This document shows positions 29,707 to 41,083 of a DNA stretch of 64,000 nt, in pieces. A model generated the notes under the pieces. The model was not told where the DNA came from. It was given only the letters and a program-made list of their open reading frames with translations, and did not search any database. The DNA is taken from NCBI RefSeq assembly GCF_021922985.1, contig NZ_CP040788.1:1860001-1924000 (forward strand), written 5' to 3'. Each line of letters starts with the position of its first letter. The first letter of the stretch is position 1. A program made the translations under genes and the position numbers. This stretch comes from Clavibacter michiganensis subsp. tessellarius. GTDB taxonomy: Bacteria > Actinomycetota > Actinomycetes > Actinomycetales > Microbacteriaceae.

Positions 29707-29746
29707 ATTCAGCTCGACGGCACCGTGCGTTAACCTCGCATGACCA
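29707..29746 (+). promoter_or_regulatory. Candidate degenerate PHO box, senX3/phoU
   Basis: ATTCAGC, CGGCACC and GTTAACC at 11-nt intervals (29707, 29718, 29729), then a weak fourth unit. GTTAACC matches GTTCACC at 6 of 7 positions; the others are poor. Confidence 0.35.
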
Positions 29747-29839
29747 GAGTCGACTGGACGTGGACCCGGCCCGGGGTCCGCCATGCCCGAGAACCACCCC
29801 GCCCCTCCTGCAGCGGGGCGGACTGAGAGGACGTCCCCC

Positions 29840-30493
29840 ATGCGCGAAGTGTTCCAGCAGGAGCTCCACGAGGTGCAGGAGCGTCTCATCGAGATCTCCG
29901 CGCTCGTCGCCATCTCCATCGAGAACGCGACGCGCGCGTTCAACGAGTCGAACGTCAGCCTCGCCGAGACGGTCATCGAGCAGGACCGCCGCATCGACGA
30001 GCTCGCCACGAGCCTCGACGAGCTGGCCATCAACATCCTCGCGCGCCAGCAGCCGGTGGCCCGCGACCTCCGCATCGTCGTGAGCGCGCTGCGCATCAGC
30101 GCGTCGCTCGAGCGGATGGGCGACCTGGCCGAGCACATCGCGCAGCTCTCGCGCTACCGCTTCCCGGACAAGGTGGTGCCGAAGTCGCTCCGCCCCACGT
30201 TCCTCGAGCTCGGCCAGCTCGACGTCGCCATCGCCCGCAAGCTCACGGACCTCCTCACCACCGAGGACCCGAAGCTCGCCGAGGAGATCCGCAACGACGA
30301 CGACCGCATCGACGAGCTGCACCTCAGCGTCTTCGACAAGGTGCTCGGAGAGACCTGGAAGGGCGCGGCCGTCGACACGGTCGACTCCACCCTCGCCAGC
30401 CGCTACCACGAGCGCTTCGCCGACCACGCGGTGTCCATCGCGAAGACCGTGCAGTACCTCGCGACCGGCGACTGGGTGCAGGCCGACGCCTGA
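29840..30493 (+). CDS. phoU: Phosphate signalling protein PhoU
   Basis: 217 aa, two three-helix PhoU repeats each with a metal-binding E/DxxxD pattern (RRIDELATSLDELAIN and DDDRIDELHLSVFDKV). It links the Pst transporter to the SenX3 kinase and represses the Pho response when phosphate is plentiful. ATG 29840 behind GAGAGGA. Located apart from pstSCAB, as in other actinobacteria. Confidence 0.94.
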   Translation: MREVFQQELHEVQERLIEISALVAISIENATRAFNESNVSLAETVIEQDRRIDELATSLDELAINILARQQPVARDLRIVVSALRISASLERMGDLAEHIAQLSRYRFPDKVVPKSLRPTFLELGQLDVAIARKLTDLLTTEDPKLAEEIRNDDDRIDELHLSVFDKVLGETWKGAAVDTVDSTLASRYHERFADHAVSIAKTVQYLATGDWVQADA

Positions 30494-30540
30494 TCCGCGT
30501 CCGCCGGCCGCGCGCCGGCCCGCCGCCTCCGCGGAGACAT

Positions 30541-30579
30541 GACGAGAGCCCGACCGGATGATCCGGTCGGGCTCTCGTC
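30541..30579. terminator. Bidirectional terminator between phoU and gpmA
   Basis: 18-bp perfect stem, 30541-30558 with 30562-30579, loop TGA. Confidence 0.8.
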
Positions 30580-30595
30580 GTGCGTGCGGGTGGGC

Positions 30596-31351
30596 CTACT
30601 TCGTGCTGCCCTGCGCGGCGACGGCCGCGGCGCCCGCTGCGGCGGCCTCCGGGTCGAGGTACTCGCCGCCGGGGACGATCGGGCGGAAGCCCTCGTCGAG
30701 GCGGTACACCAGCGGGATGCCGGTGGGGATGTTGAGCTCGGCGATGTCCGCGTCCGAGATGCCGTCGAGGTGCTTCACGAGCGCGCGCAGCGAGTTGCCG
30801 TGCGCCGTGACGAGCACCGTGCGGCCGGAGGCGAGGTCGGGCTGGATGTCCGACTCCCAGTAGGGCAGCATCCGCTCGATGACGTCCTTGAGGCACTCCG
30901 TGCGGGGCAGGTCGTCGCCGAGGTCGGCGTAGCGGGGGTCGGCCGACTGCGAGTACTCGTCGTCGTCGGCGATGGGGGGCGGCGGCACGTCGAACGAGCG
31001 GCGCCAGGTGGCGAACTGCTCGGGGCCGTACTCGGCGAGGGTCTGCGCCTTGTCCTTGCCCTGGAGCGCGCCGTAGTGGCGCTCGTTGAGGCGCCAGGTG
31101 CGCTGGACGGGGATCCACGAGCGGCCGGCGCGCTTGAGCGCGATGTTGGCGGTGTCGATGGCGCGGATGAGGACGGAGGTGTGCAGCACGTCGGGGAGGA
31201 TGCCGGACTCGGCGAGGAGCTCGCCGGCGCGCCGGCCCTCCGCGACGCCCTGCTCGCTCAGCTCGACGTCCACCCATCCGGTGAACAGGTTCTTCTGGTT
31301 CCAGTCGCTGTTGCCGTGACGCAGCAGCACGAGGGTGCGGGGTTCAGCCAT
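30596..31351 (-). CDS. gpmA: 2,3-bisphosphoglycerate-dependent phosphoglycerate mutase
   Basis: Glycolytic enzyme interconverting 3- and 2-phosphoglycerate; 251 aa. Phosphohistidine in [25 protein letters not shown], and the second His in [17 protein letters not shown]. Ala-rich C-terminus. ATG 31351 is 6 nt after TAGGCT; divergent from the methyltransferase gene. In other actinobacteria gpmA also sits close to senX3-regX3. Confidence 0.96.
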   Translation of the reverse strand: MAEPRTLVLLRHGNSDWNQKNLFTGWVDVELSEQGVAEGRRAGELLAESGILPDVLHTSVLIRAIDTANIALKRAGRSWIPVQRTWRLNERHYGALQGKDKAQTLAEYGPEQFATWRRSFDVPPPPIADDDEYSQSADPRYADLGDDLPRTECLKDVIERMLPYWESDIQPDLASGRTVLVTAHGNSLRALVKHLDGISDADIAELNIPTGIPLVYRLDEGFRPIVPGGEYLDPEAAAAGAAAVAAQGSTK

Positions 31352-31357
31352 GCCGCC

Positions 31358-31363
31358 AGCCTA
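31358..31363 (-). promoter_or_regulatory. -10 box TAGGCT of gpmA
   Basis: TAGGCT, 6 nt before ATG 31351. Confidence 0.6.
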
Positions 31364-31374
31364 CCGAGCGATGG

Positions 31375-31380
31375 GAGACT
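31375..31380 (+). promoter_or_regulatory. -10 box GAGACT of the methyltransferase
   Basis: GAGACT, 6 nt before ATG 31387. Confidence 0.45.
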
Positions 31381-31386
31381 GGTCCC

Positions 31387-32205
31387 ATGCCGGGCGCCGC
31401 CTCCCCCGTCGGCTCCGTGACCCGCGGGACGACCAACACGAACCGCCTCCGGCGCGTCGACAGGTGGATCGCGACCCTCGACGCGCTGCGCACGGCGGCC
31501 GACCCGCTCGTGGTCGACCTCGGCTACGGCGCGAGCGGGATCACGGCCCTCGAGATGCACCGGCGGCTGCGCGCGACGCGGCCGGACGTGCGCGTCGTGG
31601 GCATCGAGATCGAGCCGGGGCGGGTGGCGCGGGCGCGCGAGCAGCTCGCCGCGTGGCCCGACGCGGACGCCCGCGAGCGCGTGTCCTTCGTGCGCGGCGG
31701 CTTCGAGGTGCCGCTGCCGGGCGGCGAGCGGCCGACCGCGATCCGCGCGTTCAACGTCCTGCGGCAGTACGACGAGGCGGAGGTGCCGGCCGCCTGGGCG
31801 CGGATGACGGCACGGCTCGCGCCCGGCGGATCCGTGGTGGAGGGCACCTGCGACGAGATCGGCCGGGTCGCCAGCTGGGTCGACGTGCGCGCCGACGGGC
31901 CGCGCAGCCTGACGATCTCGCTGCGGCTCGCGGGGCTCGAGCTGCCGTCGATCGTGGCCGAGCGCCTGCCGAAGGCGCTCATCCACCGCAACGTCCCCGG
32001 CGAGCGGGTGCACGGGGTGCTCGCCTTGCTCGACCGGAGCTGGATCCTCAGCGCGCCGCTCGGCGTCTACGGACCCCGCCAGCAGTGGCTCGGCGCGGTG
32101 CGGCGGATGCGCGACGCCGGCGTGCCCGTCGAGGGCGGCCACGCGCGCTGGCGGCTCGGCGAGCTGACCGTGCCGTGGTCCGCGGTGGCGCCGAGCGCCT
32201 CCTGA
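31387..32205 (+). CDS. SAM-dependent methyltransferase
   Basis: 272 aa, class I Rossmann methyltransferase. Motif I is VVDLGYGASGIT, the acidic residue ending beta-2 is in VVGIEIEPGRVARA, and later motifs include FVRGGFEVPLP. The C-terminal part (WILSAPLGVYGPRQQWL) resembles other uncharacterised actinobacterial proteins. Substrate unknown. Predicted leaderless ATG. Confidence 0.82.
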   Translation: MPGAASPVGSVTRGTTNTNRLRRVDRWIATLDALRTAADPLVVDLGYGASGITALEMHRRLRATRPDVRVVGIEIEPGRVARAREQLAAWPDADARERVSFVRGGFEVPLPGGERPTAIRAFNVLRQYDEAEVPAAWARMTARLAPGGSVVEGTCDEIGRVASWVDVRADGPRSLTISLRLAGLELPSIVAERLPKALIHRNVPGERVHGVLALLDRSWILSAPLGVYGPRQQWLGAVRRMRDAGVPVEGGHARWRLGELTVPWSAVAPSAS

Positions 32206-32231
32206 CCCCCGGGGCGACCGACGCCGGATGT

Positions 32232-33608
32232 TCAGGACGGCAGCCGGAGGATGCGCGCGACATTCCATCGTGGGCCGGGGAAGTCGGCATCCGATCTCGC
32301 GGCGGCCCCGGGCATCGCCGTCATGCCGGACATCCCCGCCATCCCCGCCATGCTCGGCATGATGTCCGACGCATCCGCCGAGTCCGCGCCCCACATCGGG
32401 GGCATGCCCGTGGCACGCTGCATGATCGCGCCGGAGGGCACCGATGGGTCCGTGCTCCGTGCGGGCTCCACGGTGGTCCCGTGCGCGCCGCAGGGGACGG
32501 TCACGTCCACGGTCGCCCGATGGGCGTCCTCGTCCATGCCCACGACGCGGACCGACATCCCGTGCCGGAGGTCCGCCTCGTCGCCCGGCAGCAGGCGCTG
32601 GGCCATGACGGAGGTGTCACCGGGTCGCACCGCGATCGACGTGGCCTCCGGGTGCAGGGGATCCGTCCGCGACAGCTGGACGCCGGAGGGGCGGATGTCG
32701 GTGGGGGCCCACGGGGAGTCGTAGACCTGCGCGTACTCCTGCCCGTCGACGACGTCGCGGTACTGCACGAACCAGCTCACCGCCGGATCTCCCGGATCCG
32801 CCCACGAGATGATCCTCTGCGCGTCGAAGCCGCTCGACATGGTGCTGATGGTGATGCGGCGCGCGCTCCCGCACGTGGGCACGACGCGGTGCGAGATGAG
32901 CCCCAGGCGATCGAGAGCCCCCGCGGTGAACGGCAGGAGCGTGTTCGCCTTGCCCATCAGGTCGGCGTCGTTCCCGTACTCGTCACGTGCGCACGACGCG
33001 GGCATGGCCTGCTCGTCGTAGTCCCACGTCTGGGAGCACTGGACCGACGACGCGTGGAACAGCGACATGTTGTGGCCGAGCTCGTGGGAGAGGACGCCCG
33101 GGAGGTTGTCGTCGATGAAGGCGAACCCCCCGTCGTTCACGCCCTCGCCCTCCGAAGCGTTCGAGAACCGCTCGCACGATGGGCTGTTCGGCACCATCGC
33201 CATGAGGTGCTTGTCCGGCCCCGGCGTGAACCCCGAGTACTGGAGCGCGAAGGCGTTGATGGACGCGAAGTCGTCGCAGCGGACGCTCGGGTCGTCCGGC
33301 ACCTGCCAGTCGCTGATCGAGGCGGCCTGGATGTGCACGCGGCCGTCGGTCTCGTTGGCGTAGTACGCGTCCACCTGGCTGAGGCGCGTCGCGACGTCCT
33401 CGGGCGTGTAATCCGGCTCGATCCCCGGCGGCGCGACGAGGACGGCCGTCACCTCCTCGACCGCGGGCTCGCCCTTCGGGGCCGCGGCCTCGATGCGGTA
33501 GGGCGCGGCCGTCGTCCCCCTGCTCGCCGCGGCGGCGGGGGACGCGATGGTCGCGGCGAGCGCGAGCACCGCCAGCGCGCAGGAGGTGGTCGATCTCGTG
33601 ATGCGCAT
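32232..33608 (-). CDS. Secreted zinc metalloprotease (metzincin, M11-like)
   Basis: 458 aa. Signal peptide about 1-28 (ALAVLALAATIASPAAAA). Zinc motif HELGHNMSLFH gives ligands H175, H179, H185 and catalytic E176; the Met-turn is probably M218 in DADLMGK. This pattern fits gametolysin-like M11 metzincins. Residues about 235-375 form a beta-rich domain. The tail, about 395-440, is Met-rich (PSMAGMAGMSGMTAMPG). ACAGGACATC precedes the ATG. Secreted proteases are important in plant-associated Clavibacter, but no role can be read off for this one. Confidence 0.88.
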   Translation of the reverse strand: MRITRSTTSCALAVLALAATIASPAAAASRGTTAAPYRIEAAAPKGEPAVEEVTAVLVAPPGIEPDYTPEDVATRLSQVDAYYANETDGRVHIQAASISDWQVPDDPSVRCDDFASINAFALQYSGFTPGPDKHLMAMVPNSPSCERFSNASEGEGVNDGGFAFIDDNLPGVLSHELGHNMSLFHASSVQCSQTWDYDEQAMPASCARDEYGNDADLMGKANTLLPFTAGALDRLGLISHRVVPTCGSARRITISTMSSGFDAQRIISWADPGDPAVSWFVQYRDVVDGQEYAQVYDSPWAPTDIRPSGVQLSRTDPLHPEATSIAVRPGDTSVMAQRLLPGDEADLRHGMSVRVVGMDEDAHRATVDVTVPCGAHGTTVEPARSTDPSVPSGAIMQRATGMPPMWGADSADASDIMPSMAGMAGMSGMTAMPGAAARSDADFPGPRWNVARILRLPS

Positions 33609-33798
33609 GATGTCCTGTCGTGTGCGCTGGTGGAGGGAGGAGATCGACGAGCTGCCGGAGGATCACGACGGCGCGACGTCGTCACGCGAGCGCATCCGCG
33701 CGGACGGATGCAGCGCGGACGTCCTCGCTGCGATCGAGCAGACCGTAGCTCCAGTCAGACGTCCGTCGGGGGGACACCGCACACCCTGCCTGCGCCCC

Positions 33799-34920
33799 TC
33801 ACACCTCCGGGAGGGCTCCTCGCGCCGTCTCCGCGTCGACGCCCGCCGCGACCTGCAGGTCGACGAGCAGCGGGCGCAGCAGCATCACGAGCATGACCTC
33901 GCCGACGGGCGCGCCGGGGATGAGCTCGCGCGGGTCGAGCCGCACGGCCACGAGCACGAGGTTCTGCTGCGCCAGCGGCGCGGCCGACGGGTCCGACAGG
34001 CTCTGGCCGAGCAGGTTCACGCCGTTCGAGACGGTCGCGAGCAGCTCGGCGAGCACCGGCCGCCGCACCCCGTCGACCACGAGGAAGTCGATGCGCCGCG
34101 AGATCACCCGGAGGTTGCGCACCGCGAGGTCCATGCCGTCGAGCACGCGCCGCTGCGCCCGCAGCTCCGCGAGGTGCCGGCGCAGGAACGGCGAGATGCG
34201 GGCGATCGAGAGGGCCGAGTCCGCGGCGGCGCTCCACGCGTCGATGAGCGGCTGCGTGCGGCGGAGGCGGTCGAGCGCGCGGTCGGCCGCGGTCGCGTCG
34301 CCCAGCCGCAGCGCGGTGACGAGCGACGTGAGCGCGTAGGAGCACTCGGAGAAGACGCGGCGGGCCTCGCGGACGGCCTGCCGGCGCGGGTCCCGCGGGA
34401 TGAGCGCCGTCGCGAGCAGCGCGACCGCGCCGCCTACGAGCCCGTCGACGCTGCGGACGAAGACGCCGCCGGGCGGCGCGGGCAGGAGCGCCACCAGCAC
34501 GGCCTGCACCCCCGCGGCGACCGCGAACGCCGCGTTCGACGACAGCAGCCGCGCGACCAGCAGCGTCGCCAGGATGATGACGAACAGCTGCCACGCGCCG
34601 CGCCCGATGCCGAGGAGCAGCACCTCGCTGAGCGTGATGCCCACGGTCATGCCGATCGCCGTCTCGAGCACGCGCACGGGCCGCGCGTCGCGCACGAAGC
34701 CGAGGCTCGTGATGGTGACGGTGGTCGCGAGCAGCGGGGTGTCGTGGCCGAGCACGTGGTGCGCGAAGGCCCAGCCGCCGGTGGCCGCGATGGCGATCTG
34801 GAGGGCGGCGGGCGCGGATCCCCACAGGCGCAGGAGCGCGGCGCGGGGATCCGCCCGGTGCCTCAGGGTGCGGGCGGCACGGCGCGACCGCTCCCGCGCG
34901 CGCTCAGCGGCGGACCGCAC
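33799..34920 (-). CDS. FUSC-family membrane protein
   Basis: 373 aa. About six membrane helices in residues 35-175 (for example ALQIAIAATGGWAFAHHVLG, FVIILATLLVARLLSS), containing the FUSC-type RPVRVLETAIGMTVG, then a helical cytosolic half. FUSC proteins (YccS/AaeB-like) are putative aromatic-acid or toxic-compound exporters. GTG start 34918-34920 overlaps the end of ygfZ by 17 nt; last gene of a four-gene unit. No clear terminator seen. Confidence 0.83.
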   Translation of the reverse strand: MRSAAERARERSRRAARTLRHRADPRAALLRLWGSAPAALQIAIAATGGWAFAHHVLGHDTPLLATTVTITSLGFVRDARPVRVLETAIGMTVGITLSEVLLLGIGRGAWQLFVIILATLLVARLLSSNAAFAVAAGVQAVLVALLPAPPGGVFVRSVDGLVGGAVALLATALIPRDPRRQAVREARRVFSECSYALTSLVTALRLGDATAADRALDRLRRTQPLIDAWSAAADSALSIARISPFLRRHLAELRAQRRVLDGMDLAVRNLRVISRRIDFLVVDGVRRPVLAELLATVSNGVNLLGQSLSDPSAAPLAQQNLVLVAVRLDPRELIPGAPVGEVMLVMLLRPLLVDLQVAAGVDAETARGALPEV

Positions 34921-36058
34921 CGAGCCGCGGCAGGCGGGGGACGTCGGCGGAGCGGCCGGCGTCGGTGGGCACGATGACGTCCTGCGCGGCCTGCACGCGC
35001 ACGTCGTCGGCGACGACCTCGAGCTGCGCGGCGGGATCCACGTTGCGGCGGACGACGGCGAGCGCGACCGGTCCGAGCTCGTGGTGCAGGGCGCTCGAGG
35101 TGACGGCGCCGACGACCTCGCCTGCCGTCCCGTCGGCGGCGGCGGGGAGACGCACGTCGGATCCGCCGCCGGGGAGGACCGCGTCCGACCCGTCGAGGTG
35201 CAGCAACACGAGGCGGCGCGGCGGCCGGCCGAGGTTGTGCACCTTGGCGACCGTCTCCTGGCCGCGGTAGCAGCCCTTGCTGAGGTGGACGGCGCTGCGC
35301 AGCCAATCGAGCTCGTGCGGGATGGTGCGGTCGTCGACCTCGGTCGCGAAGCGCGGGCGCCACGCGGCGATGCGGAGGGCCTCGGCGGCGAGCATGCCGG
35401 CGACCGGCAGCTCCCCGGCGGCGGCTCGGGCGACGAGCGCCGGCAGCTCCTCGCGCGGCACGAGCCGCTCGCTCCAGGTCCAGCCGGCGGCCGGATGCGC
35501 GGACGCCGTCGCGTACTGGTGCCCGCCGGGAGCGACGTGCGTCCAGGGGTCGCGCCACACGAGCGGCACGCCGGCGGGCGCGGCGACGGGCAGGTCGGGC
35601 TCGCCGAGCGTGCCGATCACTGCGAGCTCCGCCGTGCGGTCGGCGGGCTCGACGCGCAGCATGAAGCGCATCCGCTGCAGGTAGGCGAGGAGGGCCGCGG
35701 CGTCGCCCGCGCCCAGCAGGAGCCACGTGCTGACGCCGTCGTCGAGCACGCCCACCGCGTGCTCGAGCCGACCGTTCTGGTCGAGGAAGAGCGTCTCGGC
35801 GGAGTCGCCCGGGGCGAGGCCGCGGAGCGACTGGCTGGTGATGGAGTCGAGCCAGGTGAGGCGGTCCTCGCCGGTGACGGAGAGCACGGCGCGATGCGAG
35901 AGGTCGACGACCGCGGTGCCCGCGGCGAGCGCGCGCTGCTCCGCGACGAGGGACCCCAGGTGCGCGGGCACGCCCGCGTCGGGGCCCTCGGACGCGACGG
36001 CGCCGGGGAGGTCGAGGAACGGGGAGCGGGGGACGGCGGGATCCGGGTCAGTCGACAT
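34904..36058 (-). CDS. ygfZ: Folate-binding protein YgfZ (GcvT-like)
   Basis: 384 aa, aminomethyltransferase fold without the glycine-cleavage context. The diagnostic motif KGCYRGQETVAK is intact. YgfZ supports repair or maturation of iron-sulfur proteins with tetrahydrofolate. ATG 36058; its first 11 nt overlap the nitrobindin gene, indicating one operon. Confidence 0.93.
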   Translation of the reverse strand: MSTDPDPAVPRSPFLDLPGAVASEGPDAGVPAHLGSLVAEQRALAAGTAVVDLSHRAVLSVTGEDRLTWLDSITSQSLRGLAPGDSAETLFLDQNGRLEHAVGVLDDGVSTWLLLGAGDAAALLAYLQRMRFMLRVEPADRTAELAVIGTLGEPDLPVAAPAGVPLVWRDPWTHVAPGGHQYATASAHPAAGWTWSERLVPREELPALVARAAAGELPVAGMLAAEALRIAAWRPRFATEVDDRTIPHELDWLRSAVHLSKGCYRGQETVAKVHNLGRPPRRLVLLHLDGSDAVLPGGGSDVRLPAAADGTAGEVVGAVTSSALHHELGPVALAVVRRNVDPAAQLEVVADDVRVQAAQDVIVPTDAGRSADVPRLPRLGAVRR

Positions 36059-36647
36059 GCGCCACCCGCCCGGAGGCGTGCGTGCGCAACGGCTGGCCGA
36101 GGGCCGCGATGTCCCACGCCCACAGGAGGTCGCGCTCGACGAGGCCGTAGAGCCGGGTGGCGCCCGTGTACTCCTTCGCCCCCTCGGTGCGCAGGACCGC
36201 GTCCGTGGCGAGGTCGATGCGCGCGCTCTTCACCTGCCCGACGTAGAGCTCGCTCACGCCGCCGGGGTGCACGAGCGCGACCTCGACGTCGAAGCCGCCT
36301 TCGGCGTTCCGGAGCGTCTCGACCTCGTCGGCCGTGGTGAAGGGGCGCTCACCCGTGGGCGGCAGCATGGCCGGCCCCGGGTCGCCGTCGGTGACCCGGC
36401 GACGGAGGCGCCAGTACCCGGTCTCGGTGACGAAGGGCACCGGGCCGTCGTCGCCCTCGAGCCAGGCGTAGGAGGAGTAGTTGAGGTGCGGCAGGCCGTC
36501 GTGGCTGAAGCTGATGCGCTGCCCGAACTCGCGGCGGACGACATCGTCGCCGACGGCGTACTCGATGACCCCGGACCCCTCCCAGACGCCGAGGAGCCAG
36601 GAGAGCGGGACGAGCTCGGCGGGGAGGCCGGTGGGGATCTCGATCAT
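36048..36647 (-). CDS. Nitrobindin/FABP-like heme protein
   Basis: 199 aa beta-barrel. The GxWxGxG signature is [14 protein letters not shown]; the second half has [17 protein letters not shown] and [21 protein letters not shown]. Actinobacterial nitrobindins bind heme and react with nitric oxide or peroxynitrite; His 155-type ligands cannot be assigned with certainty here. Second gene of the unit begun by the 38-aa membrane protein. Confidence 0.88.
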   Translation of the reverse strand: MIEIPTGLPAELVPLSWLLGVWEGSGVIEYAVGDDVVRREFGQRISFSHDGLPHLNYSSYAWLEGDDGPVPFVTETGYWRLRRRVTDGDPGPAMLPPTGERPFTTADEVETLRNAEGGFDVEVALVHPGGVSELYVGQVKSARIDLATDAVLRTEGAKEYTGATRLYGLVERDLLWAWDIAALGQPLRTHASGRVAHVD

Positions 36648-36658
36648 GCGGCGCGCGG

Positions 36659-36775
36659 TCAGCGCTGGCCGCGGAAGAGGTTGTAGACCACGACGAGCGA
36701 CACCCAGCCGATGGAGAGGCTCGCCAGGACCAGCAGTCCGGTGAAGAAGAGTTCCAGAGCAAGCAGCGACGACAT
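36659..36775 (-). CDS. 38-aa single-helix membrane protein
   Basis: Very short gene: ATG 36773-36775 to TGA 36659-36661. Sequence runs [20 protein letters not shown], then [18 protein letters not shown]; almost all one or two hydrophobic segments with a basic end. TAGATT lies 6 nt before the ATG, and the nitrobindin gene starts 12 nt after the stop, so it heads the operon. Function unknown. Confidence 0.72.
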   Translation of the reverse strand: MSSLLALELFFTGLLVLASLSIGWVSLVVVYNLFRGQR

Positions 36776-36781
36776 GACCTC

Positions 36782-36787
36782 AATCTA
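36782..36787 (-). promoter_or_regulatory. -10 box TAGATT of the 38-aa protein operon
   Basis: TAGATT, 6 nt before ATG 36775. Confidence 0.6.
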
Positions 36788-36827
36788 CCCCACGGGCGGC
36801 CGCTCCGGACCGGCCGGACCGGCCGGA

Positions 36828-37094
36828 TCAGCTCGCGGCGGCGAGCAGGAGCACGACCGCCGTGGCGGCCGCGAGCACGACCACGGCGCCGACGACGCTG
36901 CCGGTGGCCCGGTCGACGAAGCCGGTCTTGCGGGGCAGCGCGAGCTGGATCACGAACGTCGCCACCACGCACGTCGCGAGCACGAGCGGGAACCAGCGCG
37001 GCGACTCCGCCGGGCCGACCGCGACGGCCACGACGACCGCGCCGACGACGGCGGCGAGCCAGACGGGGACGATGCTGCGCAGGGGGGAGGTCAC
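36828..37094 (-). CDS. Small membrane protein, function unknown
   Basis: 88 aa with three predicted helices: about 7-27 ([19 protein letters not shown]), 32-51 ([20 protein letters not shown]) and 64-86. GTG 37094 is preferred, 6 nt after CAGGAT; a GTG at 37112 would add 6 residues. Divergent from the glnR-like gene. Confidence 0.68.
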   Translation of the reverse strand: MTSPLRSIVPVWLAAVVGAVVVAVAVGPAESPRWFPLVLATCVVATFVIQLALPRKTGFVDRATGSVVGAVVVLAAATAVVLLLAAAS

Positions 37095-37100
37095 CCCGCA

Positions 37101-37106
37101 ATCCTG
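37101..37106 (-). promoter_or_regulatory. -10 box CAGGAT of the 88-aa membrane protein
   Basis: CAGGAT, 6 nt before GTG 37094. Confidence 0.4.
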
Positions 37107-37113
37107 CCCCACG

Positions 37114-37119
37114 TATCAT
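37114..37119 (+). promoter_or_regulatory. -10 box TATCAT of the glnR-like gene
   Basis: TATCAT, 28 nt before GTG 37148; only 7 nt separate it from the divergent -10. Confidence 0.45.
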
Positions 37120-37147
37120 GGGGTCAATTCATCCATGGAGGATCCCT

Positions 37148-37840
37148 GTGGCCCAGCTGTTGATCCTGACCTCGTCCGCGGACACCGACGTGCTCCCGGC
37201 GCTCGGGCTCCTCAGCCACCGGACGCGGCACATCCAGGCGGATGCCGCGAGCCTCGTCAACGCCCCCGCGGCCGACCTGGTGCTCGTCGACGCCCGCCGC
37301 GACCTCGCCAGCGCGAAGTCGCTCTGCAAGATCCTCACCACCACGGGCGGCGGCACGCCCCTCATCCTCGTGCTCACCGAGGGCGGCCTCACGGCGGTCA
37401 GCGCCGACTGGGGCGCCACCGACGTGATCCTCGACTCCGCCGGCCCCGCCGAGGTCGACGCGCGCGTGCGCCTCGTCATCGGCCGCGCCGCGCAGGAGCA
37501 CACGGGCAGCCGGATCCAGGCGTCCGGCGTGATCATCGACGAGGCCAGCTACTCCGCGAAGGTGCACGGCAAGCCCCTCGACCTCACGTTCAAGGAGTTC
37601 GAGCTGCTCCGCTTCTTCGCGAGCCACCCCTCGCGCGTCTTCACGCGCGAGCAGCTGCTCAGCGAGGTGTGGGGCTACGACTACTTCGGCGGCACGCGCA
37701 CGGTCGACGTGCACGTGCGGCGCCTCCGGGCGAAGCTCGGCGACCTCGAGTCGCTCATCGGCACGGTGCGCAACGTCGGCTACCGCTTCAACGTGTACGA
37801 GGAGGACAGTGAGCGCGTTCCCGCCCCCGTCGGCAGCTGA
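37148..37840 (+). CDS. glnR: GlnR-type orphan response regulator
   Basis: 230 aa OmpR-like protein. Receiver domain 1-115 keeps an Asp at the phosphorylation site (D48, [10 protein letters not shown]) but lacks the acidic pair after beta-1 ([11 protein letters not shown]), the atypical pocket of GlnR, which is not phosphorylated in the usual way. Winged helix about 125-222 ends [15 protein letters not shown] 37148 with GGAGG 6 nt upstream. Neighbourhood glnR-mshD matches mycobacteria and Streptomyces, where GlnR controls nitrogen assimilation. No kinase partner nearby. Confidence 0.85.
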   Translation: MAQLLILTSSADTDVLPALGLLSHRTRHIQADAASLVNAPAADLVLVDARRDLASAKSLCKILTTTGGGTPLILVLTEGGLTAVSADWGATDVILDSAGPAEVDARVRLVIGRAAQEHTGSRIQASGVIIDEASYSAKVHGKPLDLTFKEFELLRFFASHPSRVFTREQLLSEVWGYDYFGGTRTVDVHVRRLRAKLGDLESLIGTVRNVGYRFNVYEEDSERVPAPVGS

Positions 37841-38723
37841 CGTCCCGCGCGTCGCCGCCGTCGACACATCGCCCGAGGCCGCCCGGCGCGTGCTCGCGCT
37901 GGCCGACCGCGCCCGCGCGGCCGACGGGCCCGCCGCCTTCAACGAGCAGACCCGCCTGACGCTCGGCGCCGAGGGCGGACCGCGCGCTCTCGTCGCGCAC
38001 GGTCCGGACGGCGGGCTCGTCGGGGCCGCGGTCGTCGCCCGCGGGGACGAGGGCGTCGAGGCGGAGCTGGTCGTGGATCCGGAGCACCGGCGCCTGGGCG
38101 TCGGCCGCGCGCTGCTGGACGCCGTCCTCGCCGAGGCCGCCGGCTCCCCCGTCTCGGTGTGGGCGCACGGCGACCACCCGGGCGCGCGCGCCCTGGCCGC
38201 GGCGACCGGCCTCGACCGCGCGCGCGAGCTGCTGCAGCTGCGCGCGTCGGTGTCCGAGGCGCGCGCCGGGCTCGGCGAGCGCCCGATGCCCGCCGGCCTC
38301 GCCCTCTCCTCCTCCACGCCCGACGACGCGGACGACTGGGTCGCGCTCAACGCGCGCGCCTTCGCCAGCCACCCGGAGCAGGGCCGCATGACGCGGCGCG
38401 ACCTCGACGACCGCATGGCCGAGCCGTGGGGCGACCCGACGACGCTGCTCCTCGCCCGCGACGAGGGCGGACGGCTCGTCGGATTCCACTGGCTCAAGGT
38501 GGACGGCGGCCAGGCGGAGGTCTACGTGCTGGGCGTGGATCCCGACCGCGCCTCCCGCGGCCTCGGATCCGCCCTGCTCGCCGCCGGCCTCGACCTGCTC
38601 GCCGACCGCGGACACGACGAGGTCGACCTCTACGTCGAGGCGGACAACGCGCCCGCCCTCGCGCTGTACCGGCGGGCCGCCTTCCGCGACGCCGCGGTCG
38701 ACGTGCAGTACCGCCGGGCCTGA
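37809..38723 (+). CDS. mshD: Mycothiol synthase MshD
   Basis: Last step of mycothiol synthesis, acetylating Cys-GlcN-Ins. 304 aa with two GNAT domains: [17 protein letters not shown] (N-terminal) and [19 protein letters not shown] (C-terminal, the active one); [16 protein letters not shown] is the GNAT signature. GTG start 37809 overlaps glnR by 32 nt in another frame, with GGAGGA just upstream. Confirms a mycothiol-making actinobacterium. Confidence 0.93.
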   Translation: MSAFPPPSAADVPRVAAVDTSPEAARRVLALADRARAADGPAAFNEQTRLTLGAEGGPRALVAHGPDGGLVGAAVVARGDEGVEAELVVDPEHRRLGVGRALLDAVLAEAAGSPVSVWAHGDHPGARALAAATGLDRARELLQLRASVSEARAGLGERPMPAGLALSSSTPDDADDWVALNARAFASHPEQGRMTRRDLDDRMAEPWGDPTTLLLARDEGGRLVGFHWLKVDGGQAEVYVLGVDPDRASRGLGSALLAAGLDLLADRGHDEVDLYVEADNAPALALYRRAAFRDAAVDVQYRRA

Positions 38724-38753
38724 TCCGCCCTCCCCAGGACCCTCCCGGAGGCG

Positions 38754-38771
38754 GTTCACCGTGCGTTCACC
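38754..38771 (+). promoter_or_regulatory. PHO box of ppk
   Basis: Two perfect GTTCACC units 11 nt apart, 38754-38760 and 38765-38771; 30 nt before the -10 box. Confidence 0.85.
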
Positions 38772-38801
38772 TGCCGGAGGGTCGAGCGCGCACCGCGATG
38801 C

Positions 38802-38807
38802 CATGAT
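38802..38807 (+). promoter_or_regulatory. -10 box CATGAT of ppk
   Basis: CATGAT, 6 nt before ATG 38814; weak box, as expected of an activated promoter. Confidence 0.45.
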
Positions 38808-38813
38808 GGGCGG

Positions 38814-40994
<2,181 letters not shown>

Positions 40995-41070
40995 GCGCGT
41001 CCGCGCACCGGCCGTCCGCGGTCGGCGCCTCCGGGCCGTCCGGGGGCGCCGACCACGTCGCCGATCCGGC

Positions 41071-41076
41071 TAACGT
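41071..41076 (+). promoter_or_regulatory. -10 box TAACGT of the Nudix gene
   Basis: TAACGT, 7 nt before ATG 41084. Confidence 0.55.
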
Positions 41077-41083
41077 GGCAGGG

